DNA of 23,254 bases from Chara braunii (lineage: Eukaryota; Streptophyta; Charophyceae; Charales; Characeae): positions 636,764 through 660,017 of the forward strand of contig BFEA01000391.1 in NCBI GenBank assembly GCA_003427395.1, written 5' to 3'. Made by a program: the position numbers and the translations under genes. Shown in pieces: positions 8,434 through 16,030 of the stretch. The notes below the pieces were generated by a model that had not been told where the DNA came from, ran no database searches, and was given only the letters and a program-made list of their open reading frames with translations. How positions within the stretch are numbered: the stretch's first letter is position 1; every line of letters starts with the position of its first letter.

Positions 8434-9109
8434 ATTCTTCGGCCCTACTCCAGATGATGCAATCCCTCCAATCATCCATCTCCCTCCTAACCACCGCCAT
8501 CACTGACATAAAGACCTCCATCTCTACCATCTCCAACTTTGTCACTGCAATCAGGAAACACCCCCGTCATCACGGTCGTCACAACAACCTCCCCCCAAAC
8601 TACATCCGCACCACTTCCCTCCCCGTCCACATCTACCATCCTCTCCGCCAGCACGTCATCCACACCCCCGCCCGCATTTACCACTACCCCCACCATAGTC
8701 ACGCAACAGACAACCCCGCTATCTCACAGTCGTCAACCATCCCCCCCAGTCAGAACCCATCTTGAGTTCGTCCGTTATCACCTCCACCCTCCCCAGCTAT
8801 ACTCAGACTATTCCACAAGTTGTGTATCTCGCCCTTCCACCACTCCCCCCCAATGCTTTCATCCCCACCAACCCCGCCAACGATTTCACCCTAGTGGACT
8901 CCTCCGCTCCCACCCTTGATTTCAACGCCCTTGCCGCCAGTATCGACAGAGTAGGAAAAATCCCTCCATCCTTCCGCTCCAACGAGATTCCCACTCTTTC
9001 TCGCCAAACTTCAACAAACCTTCTCCCTCCGCAATATCCCTGTCGTCCACTGGCTCCCCATCGTCGGCAGCAGACTCCTCGACAGTGTCGCTCGCTGGTG
9101 GTAAACTGA
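8434..9109 (+). pseudogene. gag: Element B gag N-terminal part, broken over three frames
   Basis: Immediately after the junction one frame reads a short helical segment (SSALLQMMQSLQSSISLL and on, ending near 8550), which looks like a coiled coil. From about 8540 to 8740 a second frame gives a Pro, Thr and Ser-rich linker. From about 8762 a third frame continues with VVYLALPPLPPNAFIPTN and ends around 9109, before the capsid part. No single frame spans the region, so at least two frameshifts are needed. I recognise no family signature; the gag assignment rests on position before the capsid and CCHC knuckle. The true start is lost at the junction. Confidence 0.5.
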
Positions 9110-9110
9110 A

Positions 9111-9597
9111 ATGACCAACCGCCATCACGCCAATCTCCGACCTCACACCTTCCTTGAGTCGGCCACCCTCATCACCTCCACCTTCCGTCCACAGAAAACG
9201 GTCGACGACTACATCAACCAATTCTGCCGACTCCAACAAAACAGCCCCACCGACCATTTCGTACAATACGTCCGCTTGCTTCGCCAACATATCCCCATCG
9301 ATATCGTCAGCAACATCGCATTCATCTCCCGCGTTAAGCGCGTATGCCGCAAAGACCTAGCAGCCGTCCTCGTCCGCGAGCCACCCATGACCCTCGCCGA
9401 CCTCCTCACTCGTGCCATCTAAATTGACCGCGTCCTCTCCCCCTACAAGACCGCACTTACATCGGCCCCTCCCTGCCCTCGCTTCTTGCACAACATCGCC
9501 TGCGAGGACATCTCCTGCACCACCTCCTCGGGCGAGTTCTCCACCCCCGACCCCGACACCCTCTCCGACCCACTAGACACCATGTCGCTCTCTCCCG
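9111..9597 (+). pseudogene. gag: Element B gag capsid region
   Basis: The frame from 9111 encodes about 103 residues with a gag-like capsid pattern: FLESATLITSTFRPQKTVDDYINQF, then FVQYVRLLRQHIPIDI, then MTLADLLTRAI. It is stopped by TAA at 9420-9422, probably CAA changed to TAA, since the frame continues with IDRVLSPYK. The same frame runs on past 9600, before the knuckle appears one frame over. The segment matches the C-terminal half of a retrotransposon gag capsid. The upstream half is in the broken region before it. Confidence 0.6.
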
Positions 9598-9831
9598 ATG
9601 AACTCTCTACCATCCACCTCATGCGAATGGAAAAGAGAGAATGCTCTAGCCACCCTCCCGGGCCGCCTCAAGAAACTTACACCCGAGGAAAGAGCCTACC
9701 TTCAGGCAAAAGGTGGATGCTTCCGGTGCCGACATATAGGCCACCAACAAACCAATTGCCCACTTGCTAGACAATTCACACGCCATCCCGCTACTTCCGC
9801 ATCCGCCACTCTCGGGCCCTCCTCCATTTGA
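9598..9831 (+). pseudogene. gag: Element B nucleocapsid, CCHC zinc knuckle
   Basis: A short frame contains LTPEERAYLQAKGGCFRC and the full knuckle CFRCRHIGHQQTNC at 9718-9759, with the exact C-x2-C-x4-H-x4-C spacing of retroviral nucleocapsids. The preceding KLTPEERA segment is typical of gypsy gag just before the knuckle. It binds genomic RNA during packaging. The frame differs from the capsid before it and from the protease after it. ATG 9598 is not a real start. Confidence 0.85.
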
Positions 9832-10741
9832 ACACTGTCCCCATGGTCACCACGCACCCATCCCGGCATCAACGACTAGTCTGTCGGCCATCCCATTGGT
9901 GACGATCTCCACCCCACCGGTGACCCATTTAGCATCGACAATACGTCTGCCTCCCCCCTCTCCGGTGCCACACATCCCACCGGAAGACCCGCATACGTCG
10001 CAACCCTCGTCGCCTGATGCCCACCCCACCGCCACATGTTTTGCAACCCTCCTTCTGAATCCATCCTCTGTCACCTTCTCTGATGTTGTTGAGGAACAAG
10101 CCCGACATGATTCGCTGGTCCAATTAGGCAATGAACAACGCCGCCTTAACACCATTATTTCCACCGCCAACTCATCACGCTTTCACCTCAAATTCATTGC
10201 CGCCACCCTTGGTGCGTTTACGACTAAGTTTTGGGCCCTCCTCGACATTGGAGCCATCAATAAGTTCATCACGCGTGTCCGGAAAGCCAGTCTTACCTCT
10301 ACCGGTTACGACTCCCCGATTACGATTCGTTTAGGGGACAAAGACACTGTCGTCGTAGTAGACCGCACGGTTCCCGAGACCACCATGACTGTCAGAACCC
10401 TCCGCAGTCAGGTCTCATTCGATGTCATGCACTTAATGTGCGATATCGTTTTGGGAACACCGTGGCTGGGTTGCTACATGCCATACGCATGCCACCCCAA
10501 CTTCCTCCGCCTCACCAACCCCCCTGACACAACCATTGACATTTCCTATCTCCCCTTTCCCGCCTCTCAAAGCTCCGTCACCGCATACCAATTCCTCCAC
10601 ATGGCTCATAGGAACCTTGACTCCACCTACTATTGCCTTGTCCTTGATTGCGAGCGTCCCCAGGACTTGCTCCCAACAGACAAACCCGACCAACCCCCCC
10701 CCTCTGACCCCGCCCTCACCTCCATCTTCGATCTTCGATGA
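9764..10741 (+). pseudogene. pol: Element B linker and aspartic protease
   Basis: Residues 1-125 form a Pro, Ser and Thr-rich linker. From about residue 138 a retropepsin-like domain begins (RFHLKFIAATLG...FWALLDIGAINKFIT), with the catalytic Asp codon at 10244-10246 and the second motif DIVLGTPWL near 10443. The active-site triplet is D-I-G, not D-S/T-G. The frame runs on to 10741, where a short repeat (cttcgat twice) precedes a shift into the RT frame at the FDEFKDIFP linker. Protease would cut the polyprotein; the Ile probably weakens it. Confidence 0.8.
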
Positions 10742-11075
10742 GTTCAAGGACATCTTCCCCAAGTTCTTGCCTGCAGGACTGCCTTCGGATCGTGGCGTAT
10801 GCCACACCATCGATTTGGAGCCCGATCATTTTTCACCTTGCCGCCCTCCGTACCAACTCTCCGTTTCGGGAGACGAAGAAATGAAGCGGCAACTCAATGA
10901 ACTCCTTGAAAAAGGATTCATTAAGCTGAGCTCATCCCCCTTCGGTACGAGCTGCCTTTTCGTAAAGAAAGGCGGAACATCGGAACTACGGATGTGTACA
11001 AACTACCGCGCCTTAAACTGGATCACGACCAAGAACAAGTACCCCCTGCCTCGGATCTCCGAGCTTCTTGATTGA
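10536..11075 (+). pseudogene. pol: Element B RT N-terminal part
   Basis: The useful part starts near 10725 with [16 protein letters not shown], the standard linker before gypsy RT. Then come [23 protein letters not shown] and the conserved block [12 protein letters not shown], where CVDYRALN is usual. The frame ends in ISELLD followed by TGA at 11073-11075, a likely CGA-to-TGA change. It goes on in frame with [18 protein letters not shown], the first palm motif. The Asp of that motif is Asn (KIN where KID is expected), another catalytic loss. The first 60 residues overlap the protease in another frame and are not real. Confidence 0.8.
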
Positions 11076-11485
11076 CTCCGTGGAGCCAAGTATTTCACCA
11101 AGATCAACGTTCGTAGTGGTTTCCACCAGATCCGCATCCGCGAGGAGGACACCCACAAGACCACATTCCACGCTTGGTTCAGGCACTAAAGTTCCTCGTG
11201 ATGCCTTTCAGACTTACCAATGCCCCTGCAACATTTCAGTCCAGCATGAATCACATCTTCCACAACCTCCTTGAAGTTAGTGTTGTCGTCTACCTCGATG
11301 TCATCCTCGTGTATAGCCCCACCTTCGAGTCCCACCTTCAGCATCTCCGCCAGGTCCTCTCTATCCTCAGAGAGCAAAAATTCTACGCCAAGCTTAGCAA
11401 ATGCCCCTTTGCCACTTCAAGCGTTGAATACCTTCGCCACATTGTCTACGTTGAAGGCATCAGCATGGACCCCTCGAAGCGTTGA
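11076..11485 (+). pseudogene. pol: Element B RT palm, dead active site
   Basis: After the stop the frame reads through the [16 protein letters not shown] motif and then shifts near 11165-11190. From 11174 a second frame encodes FLVMPFRLTNAPATFQ and the YxDD box. Here the box is YLDV: the codon at 11300-11302 is GTC where an Asp codon is needed. The preceding motif also has KIN where KID is expected. With two of the three catalytic Asp residues replaced, this RT could not polymerise DNA. The frame ends at a 58-bp tandem duplication. Confidence 0.85.
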
Positions 11486-11536
11486 ATACCTTCGCCACAT
11501 TGTCTACGTTGAAGGCATCAGCATGGACCCCTCGAA
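11421..11536 (+). repeat. 58-bp perfect tandem duplication inside RT
   Basis: The unit starting GCGTTGAATACC at 11421 is repeated at 11479 and ends at 11536, with a 58-bp offset. It encodes the YLRHIV...DPSK segment twice, and because 58 is not a multiple of three it also shifts the frame. It may be a replication slip in the element or an assembly duplication; no N marks it. Confidence 0.9.
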
Positions 11537-12011
11537 GGTCACCGCCCTCATCGAGTATCCACCTCCCAAGACCCTACTCCAACTCCGATCATTTCTCGCC
11601 CTTGCCAACTACTACCGCCCTTTTATTCGCAACTTCTTCGACATCTCGTACCCTCTCCACGAACTCACCCGCAAGGACGAACCCTTCGCTTGGAACGATC
11701 GCCGCCAAAACGCCTTCGATGCCATAAAACAACTCATCACCACGGCCCCCATCCTCAAGATCGCCGACCCCACTCGCCATTTCTACGTCACCACCGACGC
11801 CTCCGACTTCGCCATTGGAGCCGTCCTATCCCAACATTTCCCTCGTGACACCACTGAAACTGCCTCCATCAAGGAATCCCCTACCCACAACGAGGCTCCA
11901 CCCGGCGAATACCCCATCGCCTTCGCCAGCAAGAAGCTCCTCCCCGTAGAGATGAACTACCCCTCCAACGAGAAGGAACTCCTTGCTGTGATTCACGCCC
12001 TCACAGTCTGA
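11479..12011 (+). pseudogene. pol: Element B RT thumb/connection and RNase H
   Basis: From the second copy of the 58-bp repeat the frame encodes the thumb block (LRSFLALANYYRPFIRNF), DEPFAWNDRRQNAFDAIK and the start of RNase H (FYVTTDASDFAIGAVLSQ). It continues through FASKKLLPVEMNYPSNEKELLAVIHAL, so the first RNase H Asp and the Glu are present. It stops at TGA 12009-12011, where the conserved sequence has Trp; TGG to TGA would explain it. The insert DTTETASIKESPTHNEAP between the strands is usual in chromoviruses. Confidence 0.85.
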
Positions 12012-12368
12012 CGCCCGTACCTCGACAGGCAATATTTCACCGTCCGCACAGATAACACTTCTATCCTAATGAAGAAAGACATTACCCCACGACAAGCCCG
12101 TTGGTTATACTTTCTTGCCCAATTCACATTCACCATTTGCCACACCCCTGACAAAAGCAACCGCGTTGCCGATGCCCTCTCTCGACGCCCTGACCACAAG
12201 CCCTCTGAGAAAGTCTACGCCGCCATGACTCATATCCAACTCCTCCCATCACTCCACCACCGCTACACCCAAGGGTACCTCTCTTGCCCGAATTTCTCAA
12301 CAATCTACAACAAACTTTGTGACCTCAACTCAGTTCCCGACTACTCCCTTCACGACCAACTTCTTTAG
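12012..12368 (+). pseudogene. pol: Element B RNase H C-terminal part
   Basis: The same frame continues after the TGA with RPYLDRQYFTVRTDNTSI, which carries the last RNase H Asp. Then come QARWLYFLAQFTFTICH and VADALSRRPDH, the standard end of gypsy RNase H, and a linker to integrase. It ends at TAG 12366-12368, after which the integrase frame goes on without shift. The stop again fits CAG to TAG. Confidence 0.85.
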
Positions 12369-12845
12369 ATTGACACCAAAGGCGCTCGCCGACTTTGCAT
12401 CCCCGATGCACGTGGCCTCCGTACCCAGCTCTTGGACGACCATCACGACGCCAAGACTGCAGGACACCTCCGGTTCCAAAAAACCTTCGACACCATCTCT
12501 CGTTACTTCTGCTTGCCTTCCCTACTCGTTGATGTCAAAACCTACATCCGCTCATGCCCCACATGTCAAGCCGTCAACCCCTCAAACCCCACCCACCGGT
12601 GGCAATCCATCTCCATGGACTTCGTCTTCGGTCTCCCCAAGACCGACCGCGGACACGATTGCATCTATGTCATTGTTTGCTGCTTGACTAAACGTGCCCT
12701 TTTCATCCCTTGCACCACTTTGCACAATGCCAAAGACGTCGTCACATTCTTCTTTACCATGTTGCACGCCACCACGGCCTCCCCGAGAATATCAGCAGTG
12801 ATCGTGACCCCCGCTTCCTCTCACAATTTTGGAAACACCTCTTGA
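12369..12845 (+). pseudogene. pol: Element B integrase zinc domain and first catalytic Asp
   Basis: The frame carries DDHHDAKTAGHLRFQKT and RSCPTCQAVN, a complete H-H-C-C zinc-binding integrase N-domain. The core start WQSISMDFVFGLP follows, with the first catalytic Asp. It leaves the frame near 12770, where HATT is followed by a shifted reading. The rest of the core (GLPENISSDRDPRF) is read two frames over. Confidence 0.85.
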
Positions 12846-13171
12846 AGGCCTATGGAACCACACTCAAGTACAACACTGCATTCCATCCATAGACCGACGG
12901 ACAAACAAAGAAGATGAACGATACTCTCGAAGGAATCCTGCGGAAGTATTGTCACCCACACCGACACGATTGGGATCAGTTGCTCACTGCTGCTGAGATC
13001 GCCTACAACAATGTTGTGTGTCCTTCTACTGGCATGACTCCATTCTACCTCGACCTTGGCTATCATTCGCGCTTGCCCTCCGACTTTCGGCTCCCCTCGC
13101 AACTTAACCCATCCACCCCTTGCCCTTCTCTCAATGAATGGGTAGCAACAATGAACAGACTCCTCAGATAA
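12710..13171 (+). pseudogene. pol: Element B integrase core, catalytic Glu replaced
   Basis: From about 12770 this frame encodes HGLPENISSDRDPRFLSQFW with the second catalytic Asp, and is then stopped by TAG at 12890-12892 (CAG expected, FHPQTDGQ). After the stop it reads TDGQTKKMNDTLEGIL. The position of the catalytic Glu of the DDE triad is Lys (AAG, 12908-12910), a single G-to-A change. Further on, WDQLLTAAEIAYNNVVCPSTGMTPF is the conserved end of the core. The frame breaks near 13170, just before the C-terminal domain. This integrase would be inactive. Confidence 0.85.
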
Positions 13172-13238
13172 GCTACCCGAAGCCCTTGAACGAACACAAG
13201 AACAACAAGCCAACAAGACTAACAAACGCAGACGTGAC

Positions 13239-13670
13239 GTGTCATTCAAAGTAGGGGGCAAAGTCTGGCTCTCCGCCAAACGCTTTGAACCCGAATACGG
13301 CTTGTCAAAGAAACTCTCGAACAAGTGGCTCGGACCCTTCCCCATCCAACTCCCTCCTGACATGGCTCGCGTCCACCCTGTCTTCCACGTAGAGTGCCTC
13401 AAAGAATACCATGAATCCCCACCCCAATTCGCTGACCGTCCATATCCTAGACCTCCACCAATCATGTTACCCACAGGCCCTGAATTCGTCGTGGAAGCCA
13501 TCATAGGACGAAGAACTACTCAGGTATTTGACCACCCTGAACCAATCACAAAATACAAAGTTAAATGGACAGGATACCCTGACGAAGAATCCACATGGGA
13601 ACCTCTTGCTAACCTTAAGAATGCTATGAAACTTGTTCGCGCCTATGATCGCGCTCACCCTATATCCTAG
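13239..13670 (+). pseudogene. pol: Element B integrase C-terminus and canonical chromodomain
   Basis: Residues 1-60 form the integrase C-terminal module: FKVGGKVWLSAKRF, KLSNKWLGPFPI, then the MARVHPVFHVECLKEY box. Between GPFPI and LPPDMARVHP about ten residues that are normally present seem to be missing, an in-frame deletion. Residues 85-140 are a chromodomain: EFVVEAIIGRR, ITKYKVKWTGYPDEESTWEP and a terminal helix ending near YDRAHP. In chromoviruses this domain binds methylated histone H3 and guides integration into heterochromatin. The upstream segment from 13172 is out of frame with the integrase core. Confidence 0.9.
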
Positions 13671-14630
13671 ATACATAATATAACCCAAATCCTAAACCCT
13701 TGCATAAACCCCCCTCTTGACCCCACCAAAACCCCGCATTCCTACCCTACACACAACCCTGTACCCAACGGAGCCCTTGCCTCTTGAACCCCCCCCCCTG
13801 TCTGATCTGCTCTTGCCTCCGCCTTGCCTCGTTTTCCCATCTGTCCTCTACCACATCGTTGTCTCTCTTGTCCAAGTTCTCTGTGTGGCCCCTGTGCGTC
13901 GTCGACGATGATGGATCTAATGGCAAGCGCATGAGGACGATGGCATGCTGCAACTCAGTACGAGGAGATAAGACAACTGGTTGGCCACCATGCTGTTCCC
14001 TTTGGCCGGCACCTTGGACTCACAAACTTTTGGAGCAGCACCTCCGACATGGACATCAAGACCAATCTGCGACCTGCTATCCGGATCAGACCTCATCATC
14101 AAATCGTGTACCGGACGCAACCTGCTACTGGGACAATCAAGCTGAAGCCCTCGCCATCTACATCACAAAACCGCTGAAGACTGCTTCCTCACCGCCACTT
14201 CTGCGAAACCCTCCAAGACCCTCTTCAAGACATGTTTTCGCTTTTGACACCCTGTTACAAGACTGGGACGTTGTTTTCCCAGACCCCTCAAACACCCCAA
14301 CACTTCAGCATTGAACAAACAATGTTATTTTATTTATTTTTCTCAAACCTAACAACCTATAACCTTGTAGAACACCAATAGGACTACCCTGTTACTTGTA
14401 GAACCTCAATAGGATTACCATATGACCTGAACATTGCTACTCTCACCCTTGTAGAACCTCAATAGGATTACCGTGTTACTTGAGCATTGATTCCCTCGTC
14501 CCCGTAGAACCTCAAGAGGATTACCCTGCTACTTGCATCACTCCCCTTTTCCTTTTCTGACCAGTGCTCAGCCCCGTCCTGTCCTTCACAGTTGTTCATT
14601 GGGTCTTTGGCAGCCGGGGCGTTGCCTTCT
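13671..14630 (+). other. Element B 3' untranslated part
   Basis: Nearly 1 kb lies between the pol stop and the polypurine tract. Open frames here have no recognisable domain and I do not call them genes. It contains an AT-rich patch near 14320-14340 and a minisatellite (14367-14538). A long 3' part between integrase and LTR is common in large plant gypsy elements. Confidence 0.6.
14367..14538 (+). repeat. Four-copy minisatellite with GTAGAACCTCAATAGGATTA core
   Basis: Copies start with GTAGAAC at 14367, 14398, 14451 and 14504, giving spacings of 31, 53 and 53 bp. Each has the core followed by CC and a variable 3' part containing GTTACTT or a close variant. The first copy is a short one. It lies about 90 bp before the polypurine tract. 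Confidence 0.85.
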
Positions 14631-14645
14631 AGAGGGAGGGGATAG
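14631..14645 (+). other. Polypurine tract of element B
   Basis: The purine run AGAGGGAGGGGATAG directly precedes TGTTACGG at 14646. Such a tract primes plus-strand DNA synthesis and sits directly before the 3' LTR, which fixes the LTR start. Confidence 0.85.
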
Positions 14646-15563
14646 TGTTACGGATCCAGCCAAGGCTCGATCCCTGGTCCGCGGGTTACCACCCGCCAAA
14701 CTGCTATTTCTTTTTTTTTTTGAGTCTCTGTTCTCCGGTGCCTGACTGTTGGCGCCCTCTGCTTCTGGCGCCTATTCTCAAATCCCGCCTCTGGCACTTT
14801 CAGATTTCGATACTTGGCGCCATCCGACATTCTGGCGCCCAGGCTCAGACCGTCGATTTTCAGTTTAGCCCCGAGGCAAATTGCACTTTTGCCCTCCGAA
14901 CTCATCTTGAGTCCGGGGGATTCAGTTTTCCGCCTCAGTGCTTGTGCTTCAGTGTGACTTGCTGCGACATTGGGTTTGGAATCCAAGATTGCGACTTTGA
15001 GACTTTGCGACTTCCCCACTTTGTGTCTGCGTCCGTCGAGTCGTGTCGAGTCCGTGTCGAGTTGAGTGAGTGTCTGTGTGTGCTCTCACTTCCTCCCTCT
15101 CTCTTCCCCGACCTCGCTGCTCTGCCTCATCCCCGTCACATTCACTCCGGTTCAAAACCCTGTCAACAAGGGTCTCTAGCCTGGACCTATAGCTATGGCT
15201 GTCACTACAGGACTTCAATGCCGATAAGGAGGCATTTAAGGAGATCCCCCGTAACTCCTCAGGAATTCTTTAATGTTGCAAATAGGACGACGCGATCAGC
15301 AAGTCCTCTCAAGACTTAGATAGCTGGTTGTGCAGCCCACAACTCGGATTTTGGGCCTACCATGCCACACTGAGCAGCCCGCCGGTCTGTACCGGTCCTT
15401 GGGAGGGTTTGTCCTCCGGGACAGTCAGTCGTCAGACATGGACTTAAGCCCTACTCAGCCCGTGTGGGTTTGATCAACACAGCGCTACGACCTCATACAC
15501 GGAGTTCCTATCACCTAGACAGAAGAGACTCAATGCAGAAAGAAGAGACAGACAGACTCAACA
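14646..15563 (+). repeat. 3' LTR of element B
   Basis: It starts TGTTACGGATCC right after the polypurine tract. The end is not certain. AACA at 15560-15563 would pair with TGTT at the start and give 918 bp; a few other CA sites within 40 bp are possible. It contains a T11 run near 14710, four GGCGCC sites between 14751 and 14839, and a TATA-like ATTTAAGG at 15234-15241. The last sits in the block shared with the element A leader. The 5' LTR is not in the window, so divergence cannot be dated. Confidence 0.75.
15229..15298 (+). promoter_or_regulatory. Putative core promoter of the element B LTR
   Basis: The block has ATTTAAGG as a likely TATA box and CTCAGGAATT about 25 bp downstream at the expected start of transcription. 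Its order of conserved words is the same as at 6841-6909. Its conservation in two different contexts supports a functional origin; the promoter role is inferred. Confidence 0.5.
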
Positions 15564-16017
15564 AATACCGTGGGGTGAGTGCACATCCATAGGGCGAGGG
15601 GATAGGTTGAAGGCTTGGCGAGAGTCAACCCCAGTCAACTCCAGTCAACCCCTCGGTCAACCCCAGTCAACTCCTCGGTCAACGCCTTGGTCAATGCACA
15701 ACTCGTTTATGGCTGCCGACCCCTTCTCTCCACCAACCTTCGATCTCCTCCTTCTCCCTCCTTCCTTGTTTCTTCCTTCTTTCTTCCTTCAACCCCTGCT
15801 ATCGCTTCTCTCTCCTCGTCGTCCCTCCTTTCTCTTCTTCGGTTATGGCTTCTCTTTCCTCTTCGTCGTTGTCTTTGCAAGTACGCTGGACCTTCCTCCA
15901 ACGGCGCAGCTATGGCGGACCCTTCTTTCCAGCAAGGCTGGTGCTGCTATGGCGCCCAACTGGTGCACACCTCCTTCCTGTTAACAACGGCGATGGCGCG
16001 TGGAACAACGGGAACCA
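15564..16017 (-). mobile_element. Leader fragment of a further minus-strand element (D)
   Basis: A perfect primer binding site at 16018-16029 faces left, so the sequence below it must be the internal leader of a minus-strand element. No gag or pol of this element follows, because element B begins to its left; B probably inserted into the leader. The fragment has a GTCAAC array (15624-15695). It also has a strongly pyrimidine-rich plus strand at about 15720-15875, so its sense RNA would be purine-rich. The frame at 15707-15901 (minus) is Arg and Glu-rich only because of this bias and I do not call it a gene. D may be a second copy of the C family. Confidence 0.6.
15624..15695 (-). repeat. Array of seven GTCAAC/GTCAAT motifs (W-box-like)
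   Basis: GTCAAC begins at 15624, 15634, 15644, 15656, 15666 and 15678, and GTCAAT at 15690. Spacings are 10, 10, 12, 10, 12 and 12 bp, close to one DNA turn. On the sense strand of element D they read GTTGAC; TTGAC followed by C or T is the W-box recognised by WRKY factors in plants. Binding is inferred, not shown. Confidence 0.75.
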
Positions 16018-16029
16018 GCTCTGATACCA
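16018..16029 (-). other. Primer binding site of element D
   Basis: The minus strand reads TGGTATCAGAGC, a perfect complement to the 3' end of plant initiator tRNA-Met, one base from the CA that ends the LTR at 16031. It faces left, away from element C, so it marks the internal side of a different element that shares or adjoins the LTR at 16031-17545. Confidence 0.9.
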
Positions 16030-16030
16030 C

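Larger units (their letters stand above)
8434..15563 (+). mobile_element. Element B: degenerate chromovirus-type Ty3/gypsy retrotransposon, 5' end missing
   Basis: The plus strand encodes in order a gag region, a CCHC knuckle, protease, RT, RNase H, integrase and a canonical chromodomain (ending at 13670). A long untranslated part, a polypurine tract at 14631-14645 and a 3' LTR from 14646 follow. There is no 5' LTR or primer binding site, because the sequence is interrupted on the left by element A at 8433. Either A inserted into B gag and the rest of B lies left of the window, or the 5' end was deleted. The coding part has at least five premature stops and several frameshifts. Its codons are strongly C-rich, unlike elements A and C. 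Confidence 0.9.

Noticed and set aside
12821-13504. A 227-residue minus-strand frame opposite element B integrase
   Set aside because: Antisense of the integrase and chromodomain region; no domain seen.
13784-14314. A 176-residue open frame in the 3' part of element B
   Set aside because: No recognisable domain, low-complexity codons and no continuity with pol; likely chance in a C-rich untranslated region.
14655-14695. tRNA-like GGCTCGATCCC segment at the start of the B LTR, possible SINE or tRNA
   Set aside because: No acceptor stem, D-arm or anticodon arm could be laid out around it; it follows directly the LTR start.
14645-15319. A 224-residue frame across the B 3' LTR
   Set aside because: It runs from LTR start through the TATA block into R/U5, has no domain, and such frames are expected by chance.
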